Assembly (NCBI GenBank): GCA_021815365.1
Contig: JAKAGZ010000023.1
Coordinates: 1 to 44,520 of the forward strand
Reading direction: 5' to 3'
From: Bacteroidota bacterium
Lineage (GTDB): Bacteria; Bacteroidota; Ignavibacteria; Ignavibacteriales; Ignavibacteriaceae
Length of the DNA stretch: 44,520 nt
Below, piece by piece: positions 1-8,382 of this stretch. Below the pieces are notes generated by a model. The model ran no database searches, was not told the origin of the DNA, and worked only from the letters and a program-made list of their open reading frames with translations. How positions within the stretch are numbered: the stretch's first letter is position 1; each line of letters begins with the position of its first letter. The position numbers and the translations under genes are program-made.

Positions 1-35
1 GGAAGTAATAACAGAAGTGTGATCAGCTTTTTCAT
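1..35 (-). CDS. Start of a secreted or lipoprotein gene (partial)
   Basis: An ATG on the minus strand at 35-33 opens a frame reading MKKLITLLLLL before the window edge. A Lys-Lys pair followed by a run of Leu is the usual start of a signal peptide. A GGAG lies about 11 bases upstream. The gene is divergent from the methyltransferase at 255. Only 11 codons are visible, so the product is unknown and the call rests on the signal-peptide look alone. Confidence 0.45.
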   Translation of the reverse strand, partial: MKKLITLLLLL

Positions 36-254
36 TCTTGTAAGTCTCCGGCTTATTTTTCTCAGTTTTAATTTCTATGTAAATTAAAAATAGGTGAACA
101 CGATCAGAAAGGCAACGGATGTTTAAATGATGTATTGGCTGCAAATATTGGTCGGGTTTTATCTCTATCGATCAATCTGCGGTATTTTCTTCCGGTTTAT
201 TTCTTTAATTTTACACCGGTAAAATTTCTGCGCAGATAACAATACAAAAATGAA

Positions 255-977
255 ATGCAAAATAGGATCAACAAAGAAATATACCTTCCCGGCTCGGTCT
301 ACCAGTTTTTGACTTTTGCGAAGAAATGCGGGATAAAAGATAAATCAGTACTAGTGGCAGGAGCCGGCAGCGAAGAAGTTTCAAAGCTGTTTCTTGAAAA
401 TGGAGCGGCATCTGTAATCCAGATTGTGGAAGATGAAGAAACACTTTTGGCTTCCCGGCTCTATTTAAAAGATACGAAAAATGTTTCCGTAAGAATGATG
501 GCTTTCGACAGCACAGATTTTTTTGATGAGCGGTTCGATATTGTTTTTGCACAGGCTTCAATTTCAAATTCACGGAGGAATAAAATTGTTAAAGAGATAA
601 AAAGAATCCTAAAACCAGGCGGATATTTTTGTGTTGGAGAAAATGTTCAGCTTAAAGCTAATGCACCAATGTTTGTAAGGGAAATCTGGCAGGCGTCGGA
701 TATTTTGCCATTATTAAACAGAGATGCTGCTGATTACTATAAAGAAAAGGGATTTGAAATTCTTTATGAAGATGATCTTTCGTCAACCTTAAAAGATTTT
801 TACCGGGACAGTCTCGGTTTATTAAAAGAAAAGATGAACAATCTTTCGGAAGAAGAAAAAGCTTATCACAAAAAATTCCTGAATAAAGTCAGCCACGAAT
901 CGAACGCATATTTAAATTTAGGCGCTGACAAATATATGGGATTCAAAATTCTGGTCATGAAAAAAGGTGAGCGGTGA
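255..977 (+). CDS. Class I SAM-dependent methyltransferase
   Basis: A 240-residue Rossmann-fold methyltransferase of the Methyltransf_11/25 type. Motif I is VLVAGAGSEEV near residue 33, the acidic residue after beta-2 is in VEDEE, and the beta-4 region reads FDIVFAQASI, followed by ILKPGGYFCVGE. The substrate cannot be read from sequence. The last four bases (GTGA) overlap the GTG start of rlmD, so the two are translationally coupled; an RNA or translation-factor target would fit but is inference. An upstream ATG at 250 is in another frame. No signal peptide or membrane segment is seen, so it is cytoplasmic. Confidence 0.8.
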   Translation: MQNRINKEIYLPGSVYQFLTFAKKCGIKDKSVLVAGAGSEEVSKLFLENGAASVIQIVEDEETLLASRLYLKDTKNVSVRMMAFDSTDFFDERFDIVFAQASISNSRRNKIVKEIKRILKPGGYFCVGENVQLKANAPMFVREIWQASDILPLLNRDAADYYKEKGFEILYEDDLSSTLKDFYRDSLGLLKEKMNNLSEEEKAYHKKFLNKVSHESNAYLNLGADKYMGFKILVMKKGER

Positions 978-2428
978 ACGTAAAAAGAGGTGAAATAGTT
1001 GAGCTGAATATTGAAAAATATGCTTTCGAAGGAAGAGGAATTGCCAAAGTAGAAAAAGGAAGCATTGTCCCTGAAGCAATTGACGAATCAAAAAATAAAT
1101 ACGTCGTTTTCGTTGATGGTTCATATCCCGGCGATAAAGTAAGGGCGAAACTGACAAAGATAAAAAAATCTTATGCTGAAGCACGGGTAACAGAAATTAT
1201 CAAACCTTCCGATCTGAGAGTAAAAGCACGCTGCAAATTTTTCGGAACCTGCGGAGGATGTAAACAGCAGGACCTTGACTATTCAACTCAAACAAAATTT
1301 AAGCAGCAGCAGGTTGAAGAAATATTTACAAAAATGGGCGGGTTTAATGATCTTGCTATTGAAGAAATCCTTCCATCAGAAAAGATATTTTTCTACCGTA
1401 ACAAAATGGAATTTTCTTTTGCAGAAAAAAGATGGCTGACTGAAGAAGAGATAAAATCAGGCAAAAAAATTGAAAAAGACTTTGCACTCGGTCTTCATAT
1501 TCCTAAAATCTATGATAAAGTTCTCGACATTGATGAGTGTTTCCTGCAGTCCGACTACAGCAACGGGATTTTAAACCTTACCAGGAAATTTTTTAAGGAA
1601 AGAAATTCTTCAATCTGTTCTGCAGAAAACCAGGAAGGCTTTTTAAGAAACCTTGTGATAAGGCAATCTCACCATTCGGATGATGTGATGGTAAATATTG
1701 TTACCTCTTCCGAAAATGATGAATTGATGAATGAATATAAATCAAAGCTGCTTGAAGCTATCCCGCAGATCACTACTATCGTAAATAATATAAACCTTAA
1801 AAAAGCTTCTGTTGCAGTTGGCGACTATGAAAAAGTTGTTTACGGAAACGGGTTTATTTACGATACAATCGGTGAATATAAATTCAGGATAAGTGCTAAT
1901 TCATTTTTTCAGACTAACACACTGCAAGCTGAAAAACTTTATCAAACTGCACTTGATTTTGCAGAACTGAATGGAGATGAAATTGTTTACGATCTCTACT
2001 CAGGCGCAGGTACTATTTCTATTTTTATTTCCACACACTGCAAAGAGGTTTATGCCTTTGAAACAGTTGAATCGGCAGTAAATGATGCACAAGAAAATGC
2101 AATACTAAATAATATTAACAATGTACATTTTATTTCTGCTGATCTTTACAAATCATTTTTGCCAATTGTTGATGAAAGAAAATTACCCAAGCCTGATCTG
2201 ATTATTCTCGACCCTCCGCGAAGCGGCATGCACAAAAATACTATTGAAGACGTAATAAAGTTAAGCCCCGAAAAAATTGTTTACGTAAGCTGTAATCCAA
2301 CAACACAAGTAAGAGACATAAAGTCATTTTGTGATTCGGGCTACAGACTAATAAAAATAAAACCTGTGGATATGTTTCCACATACCTATCACATCGAGAA
2401 TGTTGCGCTGATGATGAAAAACAATTAG
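974..2428 (+). CDS. rlmD: 23S rRNA (uracil-5-)-methyltransferase, RlmD/RumA family
   Basis: This enzyme makes 5-methyluridine in RNA using SAM; in the family RlmD targets U1939 of 23S rRNA. The N-terminal TRAM RNA-binding domain covers about residues 1-75. Iron-sulphur cluster cysteines are visible at C87, C93 and C96 (CxxxxxCxxC), with a fourth candidate at C189. The SAM-binding loop DLYSGAGT is at 340-347, DPPRSG at 413-418, and the catalytic nucleophile C440 sits in YVSCNPT. The length of 484 is somewhat above E. coli RlmD. The start is GTG inside the GTGA overlap with the upstream methyltransferase, behind an AAGGTGA ribosome-binding sequence. RlmC or TrmA-like specificity cannot be excluded without phylogeny. 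Confidence 0.9.
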   Translation: MNVKRGEIVELNIEKYAFEGRGIAKVEKGSIVPEAIDESKNKYVVFVDGSYPGDKVRAKLTKIKKSYAEARVTEIIKPSDLRVKARCKFFGTCGGCKQQDLDYSTQTKFKQQQVEEIFTKMGGFNDLAIEEILPSEKIFFYRNKMEFSFAEKRWLTEEEIKSGKKIEKDFALGLHIPKIYDKVLDIDECFLQSDYSNGILNLTRKFFKERNSSICSAENQEGFLRNLVIRQSHHSDDVMVNIVTSSENDELMNEYKSKLLEAIPQITTIVNNINLKKASVAVGDYEKVVYGNGFIYDTIGEYKFRISANSFFQTNTLQAEKLYQTALDFAELNGDEIVYDLYSGAGTISIFISTHCKEVYAFETVESAVNDAQENAILNNINNVHFISADLYKSFLPIVDERKLPKPDLIILDPPRSGMHKNTIEDVIKLSPEKIVYVSCNPTTQVRDIKSFCDSGYRLIKIKPVDMFPHTYHIENVALMMKNN

Positions 2429-2802
2429 ATGAGATTTAAATATTTTTTAACATTTGACACAAATTCTTTGCCCTGTACCAACATATCTTCAGCCTCAGAT
2501 TTATCAATTACAAATGTAAAATTATAATCGCTGATTTGTCTTTTATCGAATGCTCTGTTAAGTTCCCGCCCCATTTCTTTTGGAAGAAGATCTGTTTTAA
2601 CAAAATTTTCACCGAAGGATGAAATAACCATTTTATGCGAGGAGTAACTCAATCCTTTTGATAAAAGAGCAGCTTGAGCGGCGAAGAACATAGCGTAATA
2701 AACACGGGAAACAGAGGATTCATAATCACCTTCATCCAGAAGCAATTTAGCTGAGAGCAAATATCTTTCAGCTCTTTTAATCAGGGATTCTAACTCGCCC
2801 AT
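2425..2802 (-). CDS. HEPN domain protein, partner of the upstream MNT nucleotidyltransferase
   Basis: A 125-residue all-alpha HEPN-family protein. Family features are the YYAMFFAAQA helix (residues 35-44), LSKGL and the C-terminal motif R88-QISDY. HEPN proteins encoded beside minimal nucleotidyltransferases (MNT) form toxin-antitoxin pairs in which HEPN is the RNase and MNT modifies it. Here the RNase signature R-x4-6-H is not seen; its place is taken by R-x4-Y, as in many HEPN proteins of unproven toxicity. The start lies 13 bp inside the MNT gene, implying coupling. The stop overlaps the end of rlmD by 4 bp tail to tail. Cytoplasmic; whether it is a toxin is open. Confidence 0.75.
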   Translation of the reverse strand: MGELESLIKRAERYLLSAKLLLDEGDYESSVSRVYYAMFFAAQAALLSKGLSYSSHKMVISSFGENFVKTDLLPKEMGRELNRAFDKRQISDYNFTFVIDKSEAEDMLVQGKEFVSNVKKYLNLI

Positions 2803-3122
2803 GCTTCTATTCCTTCGCGGCGTACATTCAGCAGCAAGGGACTATTAGTCATATTGTACTCTGAACCAGAGACAGGAAATACAGAAAGTAAAACATTATA
2901 TTTTAAATTAATTTCTGTGATTATATCAATCATTCTGTCAATTTCTCTTCCGGGAGTTTCCATTTCTTTAAGAACCACTAACAAGTCAATATCGGAGTCA
3001 GAGTCATAATCACCCCTGGCATAAGAGCCATAAAGAATTACTTTTACCAGGTTATCCTTGTATATCTTTTTCAGCTCTTCGCTGAATTCATTTATAATTT
3101 GATTTACTTCCATACAAATCAT
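2790..3122 (-). CDS. MNT-type nucleotidyltransferase domain protein
   Basis: A 110-residue minimal nucleotidyltransferase of the pol-beta superfamily. The G32-S33-Y-A-R-G motif and S41-D-S-D44-I-D46 give the metal-binding acidic residues, and both are intact. In known MNT-HEPN pairs (MntA/HepT) the MNT protein adds AMP to a tyrosine of the HEPN partner and acts as antitoxin. It is the first gene of a two-gene unit overlapping the HEPN gene. Met1 and Met4 are both possible starts. A promoter-like TTTTG-N18-TAGATTG precedes it at 3137-3166 and closely resembles the one before the small ORF at 21538-21753. Confidence 0.8.
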   Translation of the reverse strand: MICMEVNQIINEFSEELKKIYKDNLVKVILYGSYARGDYDSDSDIDLLVVLKEMETPGREIDRMIDIITEINLKYNVLLSVFPVSGSEYNMTNSPLLLNVRREGIEAWAS

Positions 3123-3136
3123 TTTTGTTTTTGTTA

Positions 3137-3166
3137 CAATCTAATGATTTTCCTTGTCATTCAAAA
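3137..3166 (-). promoter_or_regulatory. Putative promoter of the MNT-HEPN unit
   Basis: Read on the minus strand, TTTTG and TAGATTG are separated by 18 bases, about 15-40 bp before the MNT start codon. This approximates the Bacteroidota pattern TTTG-N19/20-TAnnTTTG, lacking one T in the second box. A 21-base block around the second box is repeated with two changes at 21790-21812. No transcription data; pattern only. Confidence 0.4.
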
Positions 3167-3254
3167 TCAATACCTGCCTTCTTGCAAATTTTTGCCCGCT
3201 AATTTTTGCTTGTCAATATTCAGTTTTACCACTGCTTTAAAAGTTAATTGGTAA

Positions 3255-4748
3255 CTATTTCACTTCAGGCAGATCAGAAATTTTATCAGACCCTTCAGCT
3301 TCCGGAAGATAAAATTTTATTGTGCTTTTGTCTTTGATCCTTTTTTTGATCAGCACACAGTGTTCGATATTCACATTATCACCTACCTTACAGCCAAATA
3401 AATAGCTCATCCCTTTTATCAGAACATTGCTGCCAATACTTAGCGGGAATTCATCGCTCCCGGTCATATTGACGCGCGATTCTATTCTTGACTTATCCCC
3501 AATTTTAATATTCCCTTTAAGAATATCTCCACTGAGTATTTCTACATTATCCCGGATCTTTATAAACTGTCCGGGAAAAGTTGAAAGCTGAACGTTCTCT
3601 CCAACCACCACTTTTTCCCCGAAATGAATATTTCCCGAGACATAAACATTCCTTTTTAGTTCGACGTCGTAATTCAGTTTAGCACCTGCATCAATGTAAA
3701 CACCTTTTCCTATTGTTATGTCCAGTGGAATATTTTTTTTATCCATTTTTAAAATATCTTCAACAACTTCTTCGTGAATAAAAAAATCATCCGGGTCGGC
3801 TATATCAATAACATCTTTCAGCTTTTCGTAAACAATTTTTCTGGCAACTGCTTCCATCTCCTTCAGGACAGATTTATTGTTAAACCCCATAACAACGTGG
3901 TGGTCTTTAGGGCTGACTGCCTGCACAGAATAGCCGCGGCTGTTAAACAGCTCAATCATATCTGTAATATAAATTTCTTTCTGAACGTTGTTGCTGGAAA
4001 GCTCTTTTATTAATTCTTTTAACTTTGAATATTTAAAAGCATAAACACCGGAATTGAACTCTTTGTTTTCTATCAGCTCATCCTTCGTGAATGAATAAGT
4101 CCTGTCGCCATATTTTACCCTGTAAGGTTTGTCATTCTGCAAAGCATGAATATCTTTACTTTCCATTATCTGAATAACCTTTCCTCTGTCGAGTGAGGGG
4201 ATCCCGAATTCATCTTTATCTTTAACTCTTATGATACGTCCATAAGAATTCTCCACAGGATTGCCCAGGTAAATCCCGGTTAGAACTATCATATCCGAAG
4301 CTGAATTAATAAAACTTTCCCTGAAAGATTCCATAGTTTCCCGATCTAACAGACCCATATCGCCGGGCAGCACATAAACAATTCCATCAAAAGATTTATC
4401 GCGTATCTTCTTTAATGCGATCTGTACAGCGTGACCTGTTCCATTCTGTGTTTCCTGGAATGCAAAGCAGGTTCTCTCTCTTTTACCTATTGCTTGTATT
4501 ACATCTTCAGCTTTGATTCCAACTACAATTATTATGTTTATTTTTTTTATCCCGTTTACACAGGCATTATAAACTCTCTGGACTGTAGGCACTCCCCATA
4601 TTTTATGAAGCATTTTAGATTTCTGCGACTTAATTCTTTTCCCGTGTCCTGCGGCAAGAATTATTGCAGCTTCATTTGATTTAAGATCGAGCTTTGATGA
4701 AAATTTACCGGCAAGTTTATGGATTTGCTTTTTTTGTATACTGCCCAT
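3255..4748 (-). CDS. GlmU-like NTP transferase with divergent left-handed beta-helix half
   Basis: The N-terminal half resembles UDP-GlcNAc pyrophosphorylase. It has the nucleotide-binding LAAGHGKRIKS at about residues 31-41, a lysine that may match the UTP-contacting one (KSKMLHK), QETQNGTGHAVQ, the metal-binding VLPGDM and EFNSGVYAF. Residues about 340-485 read as hexapeptide repeats of a left-handed beta-helix, for example IGKGVYI, GEKVVVGENV and IGDKSRIESRV. The acetyltransferase landmarks of E. coli GlmU (FVEMK, GHLTYLGD, NYDG) are not present, so acetylation of glucosamine-1-phosphate is doubtful. The protein has a 25-residue N-terminal extension ahead of the usual GlmU start. It is transcribed alone. 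It could be a uridylyltransferase for another sugar-1-phosphate. Confidence 0.75.
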   Translation of the reverse strand: MGSIQKKQIHKLAGKFSSKLDLKSNEAAIILAAGHGKRIKSQKSKMLHKIWGVPTVQRVYNACVNGIKKINIIIVVGIKAEDVIQAIGKRERTCFAFQETQNGTGHAVQIALKKIRDKSFDGIVYVLPGDMGLLDRETMESFRESFINSASDMIVLTGIYLGNPVENSYGRIIRVKDKDEFGIPSLDRGKVIQIMESKDIHALQNDKPYRVKYGDRTYSFTKDELIENKEFNSGVYAFKYSKLKELIKELSSNNVQKEIYITDMIELFNSRGYSVQAVSPKDHHVVMGFNNKSVLKEMEAVARKIVYEKLKDVIDIADPDDFFIHEEVVEDILKMDKKNIPLDITIGKGVYIDAGAKLNYDVELKRNVYVSGNIHFGEKVVVGENVQLSTFPGQFIKIRDNVEILSGDILKGNIKIGDKSRIESRVNMTGSDEFPLSIGSNVLIKGMSYLFGCKVGDNVNIEHCVLIKKRIKDKSTIKFYLPEAEGSDKISDLPEVK

Positions 4749-4861
4749 TCTTTGCAGCTCCCGTAAAAGTAAAGTGTTATTATTTGTGTAAAAAATTACT
4801 GAAAGGCTAAACTATTTACAAGCAAAACACACAACAAACTTTGAAAAATCTGTACCCGGGT

Positions 4862-4891
4862 TTTTATTATCTTTTAATAAAATGTATCTTG
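4862..4891 (+). promoter_or_regulatory. Weak promoter candidate for the gene at 4925
   Basis: TTTT (4862-4865) and TATCTTG (4885-4891) are separated by 19 bases and lie 35-60 bp before the ATG. They only approximate the Bacteroidota TTTG/TAnnTTTG boxes. The remainder of the 176-bp gap 4749-4924 is AT-rich without other recognised signals. Confidence 0.25.
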
Positions 4892-4924
4892 TGACTGATA
4901 ATTGATAAAACTTAGGTATATACT

Positions 4925-5386
4925 ATGAAAAAAATATTTGTCCCGCTCGCTTTTTTGTTTTTATTTTTGGCTGCCTGCGGTTTTGCACAGGAGAGGGGAT
5001 TGGGAGTTGGAGTAATAATCGGGCAGCCTACCGGTTTCAGCGCAAAATCCTGGATAAATCAGACCAATGCTCTTGATTTCGGGCTTGGGTTTTCATTCGC
5101 AAAAGATGACAACAGAATACATATTCACTCAGATTATTTGTGGCACTCATACAATATTATACAATCAACTGAAAAATTTGCTCTCTACTATGGACCGGGA
5201 CTAAAATTAAGGACCGGTAAAAACAATGATGCGCAATTAGGAATAAGGGGAGTTCTCGGCTTAGCATGGATGTCTTCCAAAGTTCCCCTTGATGTATTCC
5301 TGGAAGTAGCACCTGTTTTAAATTTCATTCCCGGCACCGGCTTTAAAATGGATGCGGGCTTCGGGGCAAGATATTATTTTGAGTAA
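4925..5386 (+). CDS. Small outer-membrane beta-barrel protein
   Basis: A 153-residue exported protein. A signal peptide (MKKIFVPLAFLFLFLAACGFAQ) ends either at Ala-Gln or at the lipobox-like LAAC. The mature part alternates polar and hydrophobic residues in strands rich in Gly and aromatics (GLGVGVIIGQPTGFSAKSW, LDFGLGFSF, ALYYGPGLKLR, GIRGVLGLAWM, DAGFGARYYFE) and ends in Phe-Glu after a Tyr-Tyr pair, like a C-terminal barrel strand. The GxPTGFSAKxW start is shared with small barrel proteins in Bacteroidota and spirochaetes. Function unknown. It is convergent with the gene at 5421. Confidence 0.7.
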   Translation: MKKIFVPLAFLFLFLAACGFAQERGLGVGVIIGQPTGFSAKSWINQTNALDFGLGFSFAKDDNRIHIHSDYLWHSYNIIQSTEKFALYYGPGLKLRTGKNNDAQLGIRGVLGLAWMSSKVPLDVFLEVAPVLNFIPGTGFKMDAGFGARYYFE

Positions 5387-5426
5387 TATCATCAGCAAGC
5401 GAATGATGATAAATGATCTTTTATTT
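5387..5426 (+). terminator. Hairpin between convergent genes
   Basis: TATCATCA (5387-5394) and TGATGATA (5404-5411) form a perfect 8-bp stem with a 9-base loop. It is followed on the plus strand by a T-rich stretch, so it may end transcription of the beta-barrel gene. The stem is AT-rich and weak. Confidence 0.4.
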
Positions 5427-7496
5427 TTCTTGCTGTATTTTCTTTCTCCTGTAAAAGCCATAAAGAGCAATATTCAAGCCAAGAATAAACCATACGAGCG
5501 TAATTATTTCCTGGTCGCCAAAATTTAATTCCGTCATTCCTGAAACCAGGAATGCACAATACGAACCAACTGCGCCAAGCGAATATGAAGAAATAAATTT
5601 TATCCCTTTTGTATCTTTATAAATTTTCCACTCTATCAAAAAGATTTTAACGAGCAAAAAACAAAACGCTGCAAAGCCGAACAACCCAAGTGTAACAAGA
5701 ATGTGCATAAAGTTATTGTGCATGTGCCCCTGGATTTCCTTGTCGTATTCGTGCTTATATTGCCTGTATAATTTTTGCAGGTCAATGTCTCCAACGCCGA
5801 AAACAGGATAATCTTTAAACATCTTCCAGCCGGCAGACCATAATTCAAAGCGTACATCATTCGATTGATTATAAAGATCAAAAATGCTTAACAGCCTGCT
5901 GCGTTTAACATAAGTGCTGTATAATTTTCCATCTTTATACTCTAATCCTTCAGGGAAAAAACCGAGATTGTTTTTATATAAAATTTCAATTGAGTCCAGC
6001 GGATACTTAAATTCATATAACTCTCCGGCAAGACTGGCAGCAAATAATTTATTCCCGGTATTGCTCCATCTGAACAGCTTTGCCGTAAATTTTCTCTCCT
6101 GTTTTAAGTGAATACCGGAAGAATCTGCCTCTAATAATTTTAACCTGTCTCCGGAGGAGATCAGAATTTTTCCGTCTGAATAATAAAAAGAGTTTATATC
6201 AGATGAATCAGTAAATGTTTCTAAAAGCCTGCCCGGTAAAAAATTTTTAAGAGAATATATTTTCAATGTTCGCGGCGGCGAATACAGCACCATAAAAACA
6301 GAATCGAGCTGAACCTGGTAATTTCCTCCAAGCGAACTATAGTGGAGAGAATCATTAAGATTCTCCGGGTTCCTGAAAACAGTTAAACCGCTGTCCTTAT
6401 CCAGCACATAAACAAAATTGTTCTTAACTTTGTAATCGAAAGTAAAACCAGGTGTGAGGAATTTTCCAATTTGTTTCAACTGTCCTTCTTCTTTTCTGAA
6501 CACAACAAACCTTGTATTCACAAGCTCTGATATGTAATAATTATTTTTCCACTTTCTGAAATTAGCAGCGGGAGATTCAAACTTCATTTTATTTAATTGA
6601 ATTGTGTCCCTGTATTCTGCTAAACCGTTTTCATAATCGCTTACATAAAAATGCTCGCCCACCGGAAGAATATCATACGCTCTTCCCTGAGTTTTAAATT
6701 GGTATTCGGTTTTTAATTTGCCTTTATTATAATCAAAAACTTTTACCAGACTTATATTTTTCTGAACTAATAACAACACAACACCTGCTACTAATAAAGG
6801 AATTATGATCTTCCATTGTTTTTTAATAACAAGAATTATAAAAATTCCGAAGGCAGCTCCTGTCCACCCTGTTCTTTTATAGGTTGAAACCAGGGCAATA
6901 ACTGACAGAACAAGCGCAGCAAATAAAAATATTTTATTTCTAAGACTCGTCTTTTCATTTATAAAGAAGGCAAAAAGAAAAACTACGGTAAAGCTCAGTA
7001 TTTCCGCGGCTGTGATCGGATATTGAAAAAGTGATGGTCCTGATTGTTCAATTCCATAAAGATTAGAAATATAGAACTTGTAAGAAAAATAAATATAAAT
7101 CAGAACTGTAATTAAAGAAGCGCCAATATAAATCTTAAAATATTTTTTTGACCTGTTAAAATCCGTTGAAGCTGCAATAGCAGTATAAATGAGGGGAATC
7201 ATAAGTGCCCTTTTCAGCACATTATGAAATGCCGCACCCTGCTCGTGAGAAAATACAGCCGATAGTATTTCCGCAGCAATGTACCAGACTAAAGCCAGCT
7301 CAAGACCGGTTTTTTCAAACTGATTTTCTTTTGTAATAAAATAACGTATCAATATCAAAATAAGTGCAAGAAAATAGCCGACCTGGTTTGCAAAAATTGA
7401 GTTAGTCAGGCTGATAAGAAAAATAACCATGAAAAAATAAATCGCACCATCTAGTATTTTTACTGTTAAGCTTTTTTGTTCTGTCATTATCAACAT
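5421..7496 (-). CDS. O-antigen ligase/polymerase-like protein (Wzy_C) with a large beta-propeller-like insert
   Basis: A 691-residue membrane protein. Residues about 15-250 hold many hydrophobic helices with the family-type STYKRTGWTG segment (204-213). Residues 547-615 carry the second signature: ELWSAGWKMFKDYPVFGVGD, then GHMHNNFMHIL with H591 and H593, then LGLFGFAAF. More helices run to about 682. WaaL and Wzy enzymes join or polymerise undecaprenyl-linked glycans on the periplasmic face. About 290 soluble residues (roughly 255-545) lie between the halves and contain seven similar segments, suggesting a propeller. Most family members have no such domain. It overlaps the upstream methyltransferase by 7 bp and ends an envelope gene cluster. 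Met4 is an alternative start. The transferred glycan is unknown. Confidence 0.75.
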   Translation of the reverse strand: MLIMTEQKSLTVKILDGAIYFFMVIFLISLTNSIFANQVGYFLALILILIRYFITKENQFEKTGLELALVWYIAAEILSAVFSHEQGAAFHNVLKRALMIPLIYTAIAASTDFNRSKKYFKIYIGASLITVLIYIYFSYKFYISNLYGIEQSGPSLFQYPITAAEILSFTVVFLFAFFINEKTSLRNKIFLFAALVLSVIALVSTYKRTGWTGAAFGIFIILVIKKQWKIIIPLLVAGVVLLLVQKNISLVKVFDYNKGKLKTEYQFKTQGRAYDILPVGEHFYVSDYENGLAEYRDTIQLNKMKFESPAANFRKWKNNYYISELVNTRFVVFRKEEGQLKQIGKFLTPGFTFDYKVKNNFVYVLDKDSGLTVFRNPENLNDSLHYSSLGGNYQVQLDSVFMVLYSPPRTLKIYSLKNFLPGRLLETFTDSSDINSFYYSDGKILISSGDRLKLLEADSSGIHLKQERKFTAKLFRWSNTGNKLFAASLAGELYEFKYPLDSIEILYKNNLGFFPEGLEYKDGKLYSTYVKRSRLLSIFDLYNQSNDVRFELWSAGWKMFKDYPVFGVGDIDLQKLYRQYKHEYDKEIQGHMHNNFMHILVTLGLFGFAAFCFLLVKIFLIEWKIYKDTKGIKFISSYSLGAVGSYCAFLVSGMTELNFGDQEIITLVWFILGLNIALYGFYRRKKIQQEK

Positions 7497-8326
7497 TTAT
7501 TTTTCCTTGCAATCACTCCCATTGAAGAGTGCCAGAATATTTTTGAAAATATTTTCTCATCTATAAAATTTACGAGGGGGTGTGAGTTAATATTCACGTT
7601 CGAACCGCTGTAAATTTTTATAACATCAAACCCGTGGTGCTCTAAAAAATTCCTAATAGTAAACGGAGTGTAATACCACAGGTGATGATCGGTATCATAA
7701 TATGCGGCTATATTTTTCCTTTTAATTCTTAGCTTCTCAAGTGCAAGTTTGAATAATGCAGACCTTGATTGTATATGCGGTAAAGCAATAAACAAGATAC
7801 CACCGCTTTTCATCAGTGAATAAATGGTGTGAATATGTTCAACAGGATTCTTTAAGTGCTCGATAACATGCAGCATCATTACCACATCAAAAGTATTTTC
7901 TATTTTCAGTTTCGTAAATTCTCCGCATAGTATATCCATTCCAATACGTTCGCTTACTTTTTTCGCGCTATTACAATCAATCTCGTGCCCTGTTGCTTGC
8001 CAACCCCTTTCATGTGCAATAGTTAATAAATAGCCGTTGCCTGAACCTATTTCAAGCAAGCTCCCTTTTTGTGGTTTCAGTCTTTCAACCAGCGAAAGAC
8101 AGTATGTCTGTGCCTTTATAAGCTGACCTTCGATTTTAGTTTCATCCCTGATATATGTTGAATAGTAATATGCAAGGTACTCATCGGAATACTGCGGATT
8201 CATAAACTGGATTTTGCAGCTTTTGCATTTAAATATTTGCGCTCCATTATCTGATTGGTGATATTTGTAAATATTTGGGGAAGCGCAAAATGGACAATTA
8301 TATTTTATGTGATCATACTTATTCAT
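7490..8326 (-). CDS. SAM-dependent methyltransferase with N-terminal zinc ribbon
   Basis: With the ATG at 8326 the protein has 278 residues. This start is preferred over the in-frame TTG at 8353 because GGAAAG precedes it at good spacing. A zinc-ribbon-like CxxC pair is at C11/C14 and C34/C37. A class I methyltransferase follows, with motif I LLEIGSGNGYLL near residue 90 and VMMLHVIEHLKNP then LMKSGGILFIALP in the Methyltransf_23 pattern. Zinc-ribbon methyltransferases of this type are common in polysaccharide and O-antigen loci, where they methylate sugars. That fits its place between an MsbA-like exporter and an O-antigen ligase-like gene. Substrate not readable from sequence. Confidence 0.8.
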   Translation of the reverse strand: MNKYDHIKYNCPFCASPNIYKYHQSDNGAQIFKCKSCKIQFMNPQYSDEYLAYYYSTYIRDETKIEGQLIKAQTYCLSLVERLKPQKGSLLEIGSGNGYLLTIAHERGWQATGHEIDCNSAKKVSERIGMDILCGEFTKLKIENTFDVVMMLHVIEHLKNPVEHIHTIYSLMKSGGILFIALPHIQSRSALFKLALEKLRIKRKNIAAYYDTDHHLWYYTPFTIRNFLEHHGFDVIKIYSGSNVNINSHPLVNFIDEKIFSKIFWHSSMGVIARKNKC

Positions 8327-8382
8327 TTTTAACTTTCCATAAAATATTATCAACCATTAATAAATATAAAAGCAGTAAATAA

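Noticed and set aside
5636-6111. Separate open frames within the ligase-like gene, suggesting a broken gene
   Set aside because: The 691-codon frame is continuous and both family signatures are in frame with the insert.
7585-7615. GTTCGAAC as part of a tRNA T-arm
   Set aside because: It lies within the methyltransferase gene and no acceptor stem or other arms surround it.
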